Shown: positions 17,503 to 25,560 of the stretch, one piece after another
Layout: every line of letters starts with the position of its first letter
Numbering within the stretch: the stretch's first letter is position 1
Assembly: GCA_017402845.1 (NCBI GenBank)
Contig: JAFPLH010000079.1
Location: forward strand, 1 to 64,000
Origin: Clostridia bacterium
GTDB lineage: Bacteria > Bacillota > Clostridia > Oscillospirales > Acutalibacteraceae
Length of the DNA: 64,000 nucleotides
Direction: 5' to 3'
Program-made: the position numbers and the translations under genes
Notes under the pieces: generated by a model
Seen by the model: the letters and a program-made list of their open reading frames with translations, nothing else
Database searches by the model: none
What the model was told of the DNA's origin: nothing

Positions 17503-18462
17503 TTAGTTATAAAGCGGAGAAACAGGCTTGTCTGCGTAAATTCTCTCGATTGCGTCTGCAAAAAGCGGAGCAACAGGAAGAATTGTGAACTTGTCTATCA
17601 TCTTTTCTTCAGATACAGGAATAGTATCAAGAAGAACAACCTCTTTAATAACACTGTTTGTAATATTGTCGATAGCTTTACCGGAAAGTACGCCGTGAGT
17701 AGCACAAGCGAATACCTCTGTTGCGCCGCCTCTTTCAACAATAGCGTTAGCAGCATTGCAGAGTGTGCCTGCGGTGTCGATCATATCGTCAACGAGTATA
17801 ACCTTTTTACCCTTAACATCACCGATAATATTCATAACCTCACTAACATTCGGGCGAGGTCTTCTCTTATCTATAATAGCAAGTCCTGTGCCGATTTTTG
17901 AAGCAAAGTTTCTTGAACGTGTAACCGAACCGAGATCAGGGGATACTACCATATAATCTTCTGCCTTGTCACCGATCTTAGCTCTCATATAGTCTGCGAG
18001 CAAGCCTGCGCCATGAAGATGATCTACGGGGATATTAAAGAAACCTTGGATCTGATTTGCATGAAGATCCATTGTAAGAATTCTGTCTGCACCTGCACAA
18101 GTGAGAAGATCTGCGCAAAGCTTAGCTGATATCGGATCTCTTGCCTTTGCTTTTCTGTCTTGTCTTGCGTAGCCGAAATACGGCATAACAACCGTAATGC
18201 TTGCCGCTGACGCACGCTTCATAGCGTCGATCATAATGAGTATCTCCATGAGATTATCATTTACAGGCGCACATGTAGACTGCACAATAAAGCAATCTGA
18301 ACCACGCACAGACTCATGTAGAGATACAGAGATCTCGCCGTCGCTGAATGTTGTTGTTGCCGATTTGCCGAGAGGAACATTAAGACAGCCTGCAATAGCA
18401 TAGGCTACATCTTTGCTGGCATTGCCTGCAAAAATTTTAATATCCTTACCATGAAAATTCAT
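17503..18462 (-). CDS. prs: ribose-phosphate pyrophosphokinase
   Basis: A 319-residue PRPP synthase, which converts ribose-5-phosphate and ATP to PRPP for purine, pyrimidine, His and Trp synthesis. Motifs seen are FSDGEISV, DLHANQIQGFF, and the PRPP-binding loop VILVDDMIDTAGTL. The ATG at 18462 (MNFHGKDIK) is chosen over a longer frame because AAGGGG lies just upstream and the N-terminus then matches the family. The gene follows the glmU-like gene by 19 bases, an arrangement that recalls the glmU-prs pairing of Bacillus. Confidence 0.96.
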   Translation of the reverse strand: MNFHGKDIKIFAGNASKDVAYAIAGCLNVPLGKSATTTFSDGEISVSLHESVRGSDCFIVQSTCAPVNDNLMEILIMIDAMKRASAASITVVMPYFGYARQDRKAKARDPISAKLCADLLTCAGADRILTMDLHANQIQGFFNIPVDHLHGAGLLADYMRAKIGDKAEDYMVVSPDLGSVTRSRNFASKIGTGLAIIDKRRPRPNVSEVMNIIGDVKGKKVILVDDMIDTAGTLCNAANAIVERGGATEVFACATHGVLSGKAIDNITNSVIKEVVLLDTIPVSEEKMIDKFTILPVAPLFADAIERIYADKPVSPLYN

Positions 18463-18481
18463 ACTGAAAGCCCCTTTTCTT

Positions 18482-19252
18482 TTAAATTTTATTAATTGAC
18501 TCAATACGTTTTGCCGCAATACGATTCAACTCTTTAAGCTGTTCGGGATCATTAGCGCCCAGAACTGTATCAGAGCTTTTTGCGGTATAAGCCTGCACAT
18601 TTCTGCCAGACTTCATAATAAGCTCAAGCGTATCTGTAAGATAGTATTCTCCGCTTGCGTTTGTATTAGTGAGCATATCGAGAACATTTAGCAAAGCCGC
18701 GGTATCAAACCAATAACAGCCCGAATTCACCTCGTTGATGAGTCTTTGCTCCTGCGTTGCGTCTTTCTGCTCAACTATCATAGCGACATCGCCGCTGTCG
18801 TTTCTGACGATTCTTCCGTATCCGAACGGATCGTCAACCTTTGCGGAAATAACAAGCGCACCGGAATTCTTCAGCTTATGCAGCTCATAAGCCTGCGCAA
18901 TAGTTTCGGGATCAAGAAACGGAGCGTCACCGTTAAGCACGACCACATCGCCCGTATTCCGGCACAGAAAATCTCTGCACATCATAACAGCGTGACCTGT
19001 TCCGCGTCTTTCAGCCTGATATGCAGTTTCTACTAAATTATTAGTTTCTTTTGTATACTCTTTAAGATAATCTTCAATATACTCTTTTGCAAAGCCTGTA
19101 ACAACACAAACGTTATCAATACCCGCAGCAGAAACGCTGTCGAGCACCCATCTGAGCATTGGTTTACCAAGTACCAAAGATAAAGCTTTTGGCTTTTCGG
19201 ACTTCATTCTTTTTCCTTCGCCGCCTGCAAGAATAATAGCCGACTTACCCAT
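18482..19252 (-). CDS. GlmU-type UDP-N-acetylglucosamine pyrophosphorylase, single domain
   Basis: A 256-residue nucleotidyltransferase that matches only the N-terminal half of GlmU: ILAGGEGKRMKSEKPKAL, RRGTGHAVM, LNGDAPFL, GYGRIVR and the EVNSGCYWF segment. It would uridylylate GlcNAc-1-phosphate to UDP-GlcNAc for cell wall synthesis. The C-terminal left-handed beta-helix acetyltransferase of normal GlmU (about 450 residues) is absent, with no frameshift or remnant downstream: prs begins 19 bases later. Acetylation of GlcN-1-P would need another enzyme, or the substrate may differ. First gene of the glmU-prs-pth-mfd series. Confidence 0.85.
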   Translation of the reverse strand: MGKSAIILAGGEGKRMKSEKPKALSLVLGKPMLRWVLDSVSAAGIDNVCVVTGFAKEYIEDYLKEYTKETNNLVETAYQAERRGTGHAVMMCRDFLCRNTGDVVVLNGDAPFLDPETIAQAYELHKLKNSGALVISAKVDDPFGYGRIVRNDSGDVAMIVEQKDATQEQRLINEVNSGCYWFDTAALLNVLDMLTNTNASGEYYLTDTLELIMKSGRNVQAYTAKSSDTVLGANDPEQLKELNRIAAKRIESINKI

Positions 19253-19285
19253 AGTACACCTCTTTTCGATTATTCATCTTATTAT

Positions 19286-19313
19286 ATTATCTCATATATT
19301 CAGATTTTTGCAA
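19286..19313 (-). promoter_or_regulatory. probable sigma-A promoter for glmU-like/prs
   Basis: TTGCAA (19308-19313), 16-base spacer, GATAAT (19286-19291) on the minus strand; a second TATAAT overlaps downstream. The coding start is about 35 bases away. Confidence 0.5.
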
Positions 19314-19872
19314 GACATTTTTTAATAATTAATCTCATAATATGCAAAATTCAACGAAACAAACACTTTCTTGTCGAAAATTTGGTTTTTTTATTGCGTT
19401 TTTGCCATAGTTAAGCGCTGTATCTTTAGAAGGTACACGACTTTTAAAAATACTTGCTCGTAATCTTTTATTTTGTTGGTAGCATTGTTCAATTGCGTAA
19501 ATTACTTTTTATACGTATATACTGGCCATTGAATAAAAAAGTATATTATTATCCTATAAGTAAGGTATACAAATTGTATAAAATAATACTCATACCTTAG
19601 ACTATCAAACAAACCAACTATGCTCGCGTGCTGTACAGCTTCGTTTTTATTGTCTATTGGCGCGTGCGTGCCCAAACAAAAATTATTAGGTTAGTGCGTA
19701 ATCCTGCTTTTATCGTTTGCGGTGACGGTATTACCTCTCTATTATATAACAATTAATCCTTTGCGGATACTTCCCGACTGCCGTAATTGTGAATAAAATG
19801 AAAATTATTTGAGATATTACATATTATACAACATTTTTACGAAATAATTTCCGTTGTTTTTTTACAAACCAC
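19314..19872. other. gene-free region upstream of ppdK
   Basis: No credible coding frame in about 560 bases. Items seen: an 8-bp inverted repeat TAAGGTAT/ATACCTTA (19561-19568 and 19592-19599), the palindrome GCTGTACAGC (19630-19639), and a locally GC-richer stretch with GGCGCGTGCGTGCC near 19660. None matches an RNA family I can name. It may hold a regulatory region or an unrecognised small RNA. Confidence 0.35.
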
Positions 19873-19901
19873 TGGATTTTTTATCTATATTCTGTTATAA
19901 T
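19873..19901 (+). promoter_or_regulatory. extended -10 promoter for ppdK
   Basis: TGGATT (19873-19878), 17-base spacer, and TGTTATAAT (19893-19901), an extended -10. The transcript would have a leader of about 100 bases, in which GGCA...TGGTTT (from 19910) can pair with AAACCA...TGCC (to about 19974) around symmetrical internal loops. Confidence 0.7.
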
Positions 19902-20008
19902 TACATATAGGCAGGAATATGGTTTGTGTTTTCATGCTTTTTAAATAAAAATCCTGAAAACCAAATGTATGCCTTAACGAAACAAATATTACTTAGGAGG
20001 TAATTACA

Positions 20009-22636
20009 ATGGCAAACAAATGGGTATACCTTTTCAGTGAAGGTAATGCTAACATGCGTGAGCTCCTCGGCGGTAAAGGTGCTAACCTTGCTGAGATGAC
20101 AAACATCGGTCTTCCCGTTCCCCAGGGCTTCACAATCACAACAGAGGCTTGTACACAGTATTACGAGGATGGCAGAGAGATCAACGAAGAGATTCAGAGT
20201 CAGATCAACGAATACATCGTAAAAATGGAAGGTATCACAGGCAAGAAGTTCGGCGACAAAGAAAACCCGCTTCTCGTTTCTGTTCGTTCCGGTGCAAGAG
20301 CTTCAATGCCCGGTATGATGGATACAATTCTTAACCTCGGTCTTAACGAAGAGGTTGTTAATACAATCGCAGAGATGTCCGGCAACCCCCGTTGGGCTTG
20401 GGACTGTTATAGAAGATTTATCCAGATGTACTCTGACGTTGTTATGGAAGTTGGTAAGAAGTACTTTGAAGAGCTTATCGACAAGATGAAGGCTGACAGA
20501 GGCGTTACTCAGGACGTAGATCTTACTGCTGACGATCTCAAAGAGCTTGCTAATCAGTTCAAGGCTGAGTATAAAGAGAAAATCGGCGCAGACTTCCCGG
20601 ATGATCCGAAGGAACAGCTCATGGGCGCTATCAAGGCTGTATTCCGTTCTTGGGATAACCCCCGTGCAAACGTTTACCGTCGTGACAACGATATTCCTTA
20701 TTCTTGGGGTACTGCTGTAAACGTACAGTCAATGGCATTTGGTAACATGGGTGACGATTGCGGTACCGGTGTTGCATTTACTCGTGATCCTGCAACAGGT
20801 GCTAAGGGCCTCTTTGGTGAGTTCCTTACAAACGCACAGGGCGAGGACGTTGTTGCCGGCGTTCGTACTCCTATGCACATTTCTGAAATGGCTGACAAGT
20901 TCCCTGAGGCTTTCGCACAGTTCAACGAAGTATGCGCTACTCTCGAAAATCATTACAGAGATATGCAGGATATGGAGTTCACAGTTGAGCATGGTAAGCT
21001 TTATATGCTCCAGACAAGAAACGGTAAGAGAACAGCTCAGGCTGCACTTAAGATCGCTTGTGACCTCGTTGATGAGGGCATGAGAACAGACGCAGAGGCT
21101 GTTGCTATGATCGATCCTCGTAACCTCGACACACTTCTTCACCCGCAGTTCGACGCTGCTGCTCTTAAGGCTGCTACACCTATCGGCAAGGGCCTTGGTG
21201 CTTCTCCTGGTGCTGCTTGCGGTAAGATCGTATTTACTGCTGAAGACGCAGAGGCTTGGAACGCTAACGGCGAGAAGGTTGTTCTTGTAAGACTTGAAAC
21301 ATCTCCTGAAGATATTACAGGTATGAAGGCTTCTCAGGGTATCCTCACAGTTAGAGGCGGTATGACTTCTCACGCTGCTGTTGTTGCTCGTGGTATGGGT
21401 ACATGCTGTGTATCCGGCTGCTCCGAAATCACAATGGACGAGGCTAACAAGAAGTTTACACTTGCTGGCAAAGAGTTCAAAGAGGGCGACTTCATCTCTA
21501 TTGATGGTTCAACAGGTAACATCTATGACGGCGTTATTCCTACCGTTGACGCTACAATCGCTGGCGAGTTCGGCAGAGTTATGGCTTGGGCTGACAAGTA
21601 TAGAACACTTAAGGTAAGAACAAATGCTGATACACCGGCTGACGCTAAGAAGGCAAGAGAGCTTGGTGCAGAAGGTATCGGTCTTTGCCGTACAGAGCAT
21701 ATGTTCTTTGAAGAGGATAGAATCGCTGCATTCCGTGAGATGATCTGCTCCGATACAGTTGAAGAAAGAGAAGTAGCTCTTGAGAAGATTCTTCCTTATC
21801 AGCAGGGCGACTTTGAGGCTCTTTATGAGGCTCTTGAGGGTAACCCGGTAACAATCCGTTTCCTCGATCCCCCGCTTCACGAGTTCGTTCCTACAACAGA
21901 AGAAGACATCAAGAAGCTTGCTGACGCTCAGGGCAAGTCTGTTGAAGACATTAAGGCTCTTATTGCTTCTCTCCATGAGTTCAACCCGATGATGGGTCAC
22001 CGTGGCTGCCGTCTTGCTGTTACATATCCTGAAATTGCTAAGATGCAGACAAAGGCTGTTATTCGTGCTGCTATTGCAGTTCAGAAGAAGCATCCTGATT
22101 GGACTGTTAAGCCTGAGATCATGATTCCGCTTGTATGCGAACTCAAAGAGCTCAAGTTTGTTAAGAAGGTTGTTGTTGAAACTGCTGACGCTGAAATCGC
22201 TGCTGCTGGCGCTGATCTCAAGTATGAGGTTGGTACAATGATCGAGATTCCGAGAGCTGCTCTTACAGCTGACGAAATCGCAACAGAGGCTGACTTCTTC
22301 TGCTTCGGTACAAACGATCTTACTCAGATGACATTCGGCTTCAGCCGTGATGATGCCGGTAAGTTCCTCAACGCTTACTATGATACAAAGATCTTTGAGA
22401 ACGATCCGTTTGCTAAGCTCGATCAGACAGGCGTAGGCAAGCTTATGGAAACAGCTATCAAGCTCGGTAAGCCCGTAAACAACAAGCTCCATGTAGGTAT
22501 CTGCGGCGAGCACGGCGGCGATCCGTCTTCTGTTGAGTTCTGCCATAAGATCGGTCTGGACTATGTTTCCTGCTCACCGTTCCGTGTGCCGATAGCAAGA
22601 CTTGCTGCTGCTCAGGCTGCAATCAACAATAAATAA
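20009..22636 (+). CDS. ppdK: pyruvate, phosphate dikinase
   Basis: An 875-residue PPDK, full length. It interconverts pyruvate, ATP and phosphate with PEP, AMP and pyrophosphate; in many anaerobic Clostridia it works in the glycolytic direction and saves ATP. Order: N-terminal ATP-grasp nucleotide domain, the swivelling phosphohistidine domain with GGMTSHAAVVARG, and the C-terminal PEP-binding barrel with FGTNDLTQMTFG and the catalytic cysteine in ICGEHGGDP. The start has a perfect AGGAGG 8 bases upstream. Strongly biased codon use suggests very high expression and produces long meaningless open frames on the opposite strand. It is monocistronic, with its own promoter and terminator. Confidence 0.98.
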   Translation: MANKWVYLFSEGNANMRELLGGKGANLAEMTNIGLPVPQGFTITTEACTQYYEDGREINEEIQSQINEYIVKMEGITGKKFGDKENPLLVSVRSGARASMPGMMDTILNLGLNEEVVNTIAEMSGNPRWAWDCYRRFIQMYSDVVMEVGKKYFEELIDKMKADRGVTQDVDLTADDLKELANQFKAEYKEKIGADFPDDPKEQLMGAIKAVFRSWDNPRANVYRRDNDIPYSWGTAVNVQSMAFGNMGDDCGTGVAFTRDPATGAKGLFGEFLTNAQGEDVVAGVRTPMHISEMADKFPEAFAQFNEVCATLENHYRDMQDMEFTVEHGKLYMLQTRNGKRTAQAALKIACDLVDEGMRTDAEAVAMIDPRNLDTLLHPQFDAAALKAATPIGKGLGASPGAACGKIVFTAEDAEAWNANGEKVVLVRLETSPEDITGMKASQGILTVRGGMTSHAAVVARGMGTCCVSGCSEITMDEANKKFTLAGKEFKEGDFISIDGSTGNIYDGVIPTVDATIAGEFGRVMAWADKYRTLKVRTNADTPADAKKARELGAEGIGLCRTEHMFFEEDRIAAFREMICSDTVEEREVALEKILPYQQGDFEALYEALEGNPVTIRFLDPPLHEFVPTTEEDIKKLADAQGKSVEDIKALIASLHEFNPMMGHRGCRLAVTYPEIAKMQTKAVIRAAIAVQKKHPDWTVKPEIMIPLVCELKELKFVKKVVVETADAEIAAAGADLKYEVGTMIEIPRAALTADEIATEADFFCFGTNDLTQMTFGFSRDDAGKFLNAYYDTKIFENDPFAKLDQTGVGKLMETAIKLGKPVNNKLHVGICGEHGGDPSSVEFCHKIGLDYVSCSPFRVPIARLAAAQAAINNK

Positions 22637-22683
22637 TTATTACCTTTATTCTATTGATTAATAGCTGATTAGGTATACAATTT

Positions 22684-22720
22684 ACCACCGCTGTTCACAT
22701 TTTGTCAGCGGTGGTTTTTT
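22684..22720 (+). terminator. rho-independent terminator of ppdK
   Basis: 10-bp stem ACCACCGCTG/CAGCGGTGGT (22684-22693 and 22706-22715) followed by TTTTTT. Confidence 0.93.
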
Positions 22721-22825
22721 ATCTTGTATTATTTTTCAATGTAGAATTTTCAATCGGTAAAGCAATTTTAATATAAGATTACAATCTAATTTTTTAATAC
22801 TTATAGATAAATCTTTTCTTAATAG

Positions 22826-22863
22826 AAAGCAAAACTCCTGCAAGCCTAAACCTGCAGGAGTTT
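22826..22863 (-). terminator. rho-independent terminator of the first cohesin-like gene
   Basis: 11-bp stem AAACTCCTGCA/TGCAGGAGTTT (22832-22842 and 22853-22863) with a T-rich tail on the minus strand. It could also back up the ppdK terminator from the other side. Confidence 0.8.
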
Positions 22864-22909
22864 GCTATTTATCAGTAATTCATTTTAAATAAGATATCTT
22901 AATTAATAA

Positions 22910-23833
22910 TTACTCAAGCTCTGATCTTTTCTTTGCGAATACTACAACGCCAGCAGCGATCATAAGAACAACTACGAGAGAAGCAACAGCAACTGTACCA
23001 GCTGTCTGAACTGTGCTAACATTACCAGTAGTAGCGGATGTTGTCTTGTTAGAAGCAGTCTTAGAAGAACTTGACTTTGAAGCGTTATCGTTTGTAGACT
23101 TGCTCTCAGTCTTAGAAGATGTGTTAGAAGTTGTAGATGTTGTTGAAGTTGTAGAAGTAGTAGATGTTGTAGAAGTTGTTGATGTAGTAGAAGATGTCTC
23201 CTCAGATGTTGTAGAAGATGTCTCAGAAGTTGTAGAGGATGTCTCCTCAGATGTTGTAGAAGATGTCTCCTCAGAAGTTGTAGAAGATGTCTCCTCAGAA
23301 GTTGTAGAAGATGTCTCCTCAGATGTTGTAGAAGATGTCTCAGAAGATGTTACATCACTCTCAGAGTCATGCTCAATCTCAACTCTTGCAAATACATAGT
23401 CAGCAGGATTTGTGCCGATATCCATAGCATTAATATCAAAGAACTCTGTGCATACGTAGCTAAGACCGAGGTCATCAACTGTACCGTCTTTAAGAGCTTC
23501 AAATGTGATTACAAAAATATCTGTATTGTTGAAGTTTTTACCGTTAGCAAATGTATCATTCCATCTAACCTGACCTTCAACGAGATCATTAACAGCGCCA
23601 AGACCGTCTTCCAATAAGAGCTGGGGCTCACCGTTGAGCTTAAGGTAATCTGTGCTGTATGTAGAATCTACAGACAAACCACCAACATCAGCAACGTCGC
23701 CAATGTAGAAAATGTATTTAACCTTATCACCGGCTTTAACTTCTTCAGCAGCGCTTGCGCTGAATACACCAACACATACCATAACAGCAACCATAGCAAT
23801 TGCAAGGGCAATGCTTAAAACTTTTTTGGACAT
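22910..23833 (-). CDS. cohesin-like surface protein with Ser/Thr/Glu stalk
   Basis: A 307-residue secreted protein. Signal peptide 1-29; a single cohesin-like beta-sandwich domain at about 31-153, beginning VKAGDKVKYIFYIGDV with a later FVITFEALKDG, the pattern of cohesin domains; a 115-residue stalk of repeated TSSTTSEE/STT units (157-273); VQTAGT, then a hydrophobic segment (277-300) and KKR. Cohesins bind dockerins on enzymes, so a role in docking enzymes at the cell surface is inferred; no dockerin is seen in this window. Strong promoter, AGGAGGAG ribosome site and terminator make it monocistronic. It shares its leader and stalk design with the protein at 25561-27039, so the two are paralogues. 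Confidence 0.75.
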   Translation of the reverse strand: MSKKVLSIALAIAMVAVMVCVGVFSASAAEEVKAGDKVKYIFYIGDVADVGGLSVDSTYSTDYLKLNGEPQLLLEDGLGAVNDLVEGQVRWNDTFANGKNFNNTDIFVITFEALKDGTVDDLGLSYVCTEFFDINAMDIGTNPADYVFARVEIEHDSESDVTSSETSSTTSEETSSTTSEETSSTTSEETSSTTSEETSSTTSETSSTTSEETSSTTSTTSTTSTTSTTSTTSTTSNTSSKTESKSTNDNASKSSSSKTASNKTTSATTGNVSTVQTAGTVAVASLVVVLMIAAGVVVFAKKRSELE

Positions 23834-23881
23834 ATTAAATCTCCTCCTAAATTAATCTTACTGATAAAATTTTATACTGTG

Positions 23882-23910
23882 ATTATACCATAATGTTTAC
23901 TGAATTGCAA
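23882..23910 (-). promoter_or_regulatory. sigma-A promoter of the first cohesin-like gene
   Basis: TTGCAA (23905-23910), 17-base spacer, TATAAT (23882-23887) on the minus strand, about 48 bases before the ATG. Confidence 0.8.
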
Positions 23911-23974
23911 CCCTTTTCTTAAAAAAGATAAAGAATTTTTTAACTTTTTTAAAATTCTATGAACAGAGTTAAAA

Positions 23975-25252
23975 TTATTTTCTGTGAATAAGGTTTTCTC
24001 TCTTAGGTCCGTTAGAAACCATTGTTATCGGAACACCTATCTGCTGTTCTGCAAACTCCACATAGTCTCTACATTCCTTCGGCAGCTTATCATACTCTGT
24101 AATACCTGAGATATCGCACCTCCAGCCCTTCATAACCTTTAATACAGGCTTGCAGCGTTTGAGCTGAGTTGTAGGCGGGAAGTAATCTATCTGCTTACCA
24201 TCAAGCTCATAAGCAACGCAAACGGGTATTTCATCGAGATATCCCAAAGCATCAAGCACTGTAAATGCAACCTCTGTTGCACCCTGTACTTCGCAGCCGA
24301 AACGTGTAGCAACAAGATCAAGCCAGCCCATTCTTCTCGGTCTGCCCGTAGTGGCGCCGTATTCTCCGCCGTCTCCGCCGTGATTTCTCATCAAAACAGC
24401 TTCCTCACCGAATATCTCGCTTACAAACTCGCCTGCGCCTACTGCGCTTGAATATGCCTTTACTACCGTAATAATGTCTTTTATCTCATACGGCGGAATA
24501 CCTGCGCCTACTGCGCCGTAACCAGCAATTGTATTTGAAGATGTAACCATCGGATAAATACCGAAATCTGTATCTTTAAGAGATCCTAACTGACCTTCAA
24601 GAAGAATTGTTTTTCCTTCCTTTAAAGCGTCGTGTACAAAACGAAATGCATCTCCGACATAAGGCTCAACAGCAGCCTTATATTCCATAAGCTTATTGAA
24701 AATTTCGTTAACCGATATAGGCTCTTTATTATAAAGATTAACAAGTGTTGAGTTTTTAACCTTCAAGATTCCTTCGATTTTCTCTCTAAGACCTTCTTCA
24801 TCATCAAAAAGCTCGTTTATCTGAAAACCGATCTTAGCAAATTTATCGGAGTAGAAAGGTGCTATTCCAGATTTTGTGGAACCAAAGCTCTTTGAACTTA
24901 ATCTTTCTTCTTCGTAGCAATCAAAAGCAATATGATAAGGCATAACAATTTGTGCTCTGTCAGAAACAAGCACTTTCGGATTTACACCGTTTGCCTTAAG
25001 ATGAGCCATTTCCTTTACAAAATTATCTACGCTGAATGCAACTCCGTTGCCGATAATATTAGTTGTATGATCGTAAAAAACACCTGACGGAAGCTGATGT
25101 AATGCGAACTTTCCGTAATTGTTGATAATAGTGTGACCTGCGTTGCTGCCGCCCTGAAAACGAATTACAATGTCAGACTCTCTTGCAAGGCAGTCGGTAA
25201 TTTTGCCCTTACCTTCATCGCCCCAGTTTGCGCCTACAATTGCCTTAACCAT
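23975..25252 (-). CDS. purA: adenylosuccinate synthetase
   Basis: A 425-residue PurA that joins IMP and aspartate using GTP, the first step from IMP to AMP. Motifs: GANWGDEGKGKITD (P-loop-like, catalytic Asp), FQGGSNAGHTI, and GATTGRPRRMGWLD. I start at the ATG at 25252 because AAGGG lies 9 bases upstream; an in-frame ATG three codons earlier directly abuts that site. The gene has its own promoter and lies between two cohesin-like genes without an obvious functional link. Confidence 0.97.
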   Translation of the reverse strand: MVKAIVGANWGDEGKGKITDCLARESDIVIRFQGGSNAGHTIINNYGKFALHQLPSGVFYDHTTNIIGNGVAFSVDNFVKEMAHLKANGVNPKVLVSDRAQIVMPYHIAFDCYEEERLSSKSFGSTKSGIAPFYSDKFAKIGFQINELFDDEEGLREKIEGILKVKNSTLVNLYNKEPISVNEIFNKLMEYKAAVEPYVGDAFRFVHDALKEGKTILLEGQLGSLKDTDFGIYPMVTSSNTIAGYGAVGAGIPPYEIKDIITVVKAYSSAVGAGEFVSEIFGEEAVLMRNHGGDGGEYGATTGRPRRMGWLDLVATRFGCEVQGATEVAFTVLDALGYLDEIPVCVAYELDGKQIDYFPPTTQLKRCKPVLKVMKGWRCDISGITEYDKLPKECRDYVEFAEQQIGVPITMVSNGPKRENLIHRK

Positions 25253-25322
25253 AGTTACCATCCCTTCGGTATATCTATTATACTATTGTATTAACAATGG
25301 TCATACTTAACCATTCTGTTTT

Positions 25323-25351
25323 ATTATATCAGCTTTCTTAAAACGTTTCAA
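25323..25351 (-). promoter_or_regulatory. sigma-A promoter of purA
   Basis: TTGAAA (25346-25351), 17-base spacer, TATAAT (25323-25328) on the minus strand. The leader contains a small hairpin AATGGT/ACCATT. No PurR-type box was recognised. The rest of 25253-25560 holds only this promoter and the terminator at 25485-25520. Confidence 0.85.
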
Positions 25352-25484
25352 GTATTATAGTAAAAATTAATATTTTATTTATACATCATTACTATCTCAT
25401 TAAAATATTAATTGGTATCCTTTTCATTCATAATCAGAATCAGACATTTGTATATAGTTCATCAATTATCATTATCATACTACA

Positions 25485-25520
25485 ATGAAAAATTCCCCTT
25501 AGACGAATCTAAGGGGAATT
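25485..25520 (-). terminator. rho-independent terminator of the second cohesin-like gene
   Basis: Perfect 13-bp stem AATTCCCCTTAGA/TCTAAGGGGAATT (25491-25503 and 25508-25520) around CGAA, with TTTC on the minus strand beyond it. Confidence 0.88.
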
Positions 25521-25560
25521 GTTTCAGCTAAGTTACTAAACTCAGTTAGTTGTTTTTAAA

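Noticed and set aside
20729-21373. Long open frame (214 codons) on the strand opposite ppdK
   Set aside because: Mirror effect of the biased codon use of ppdK; no ribosome site and composition not protein-like (runs of Ser, Cys, Leu).
21509-22546. 345-codon open frame opposite ppdK
   Set aside because: Same codon-bias shadow; no start signal or recognisable domain.
23150-23360. Regular short repeats that could suggest a CRISPR array
   Set aside because: They are in-frame Ser/Thr/Glu codon repeats inside a coding stalk, with no unique spacers.
23013-23399. Val/Glu/Asp-repeat frame opposite the cohesin stalk
   Set aside because: Reverse complement of the TSSTTSEE stalk repeats; not a gene.
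25323-25351. CcpA cre site over the purA promoter (TTGAAACGTTTTAA)
   Set aside because: Spacing of the half-sites is one base short of the cre consensus.
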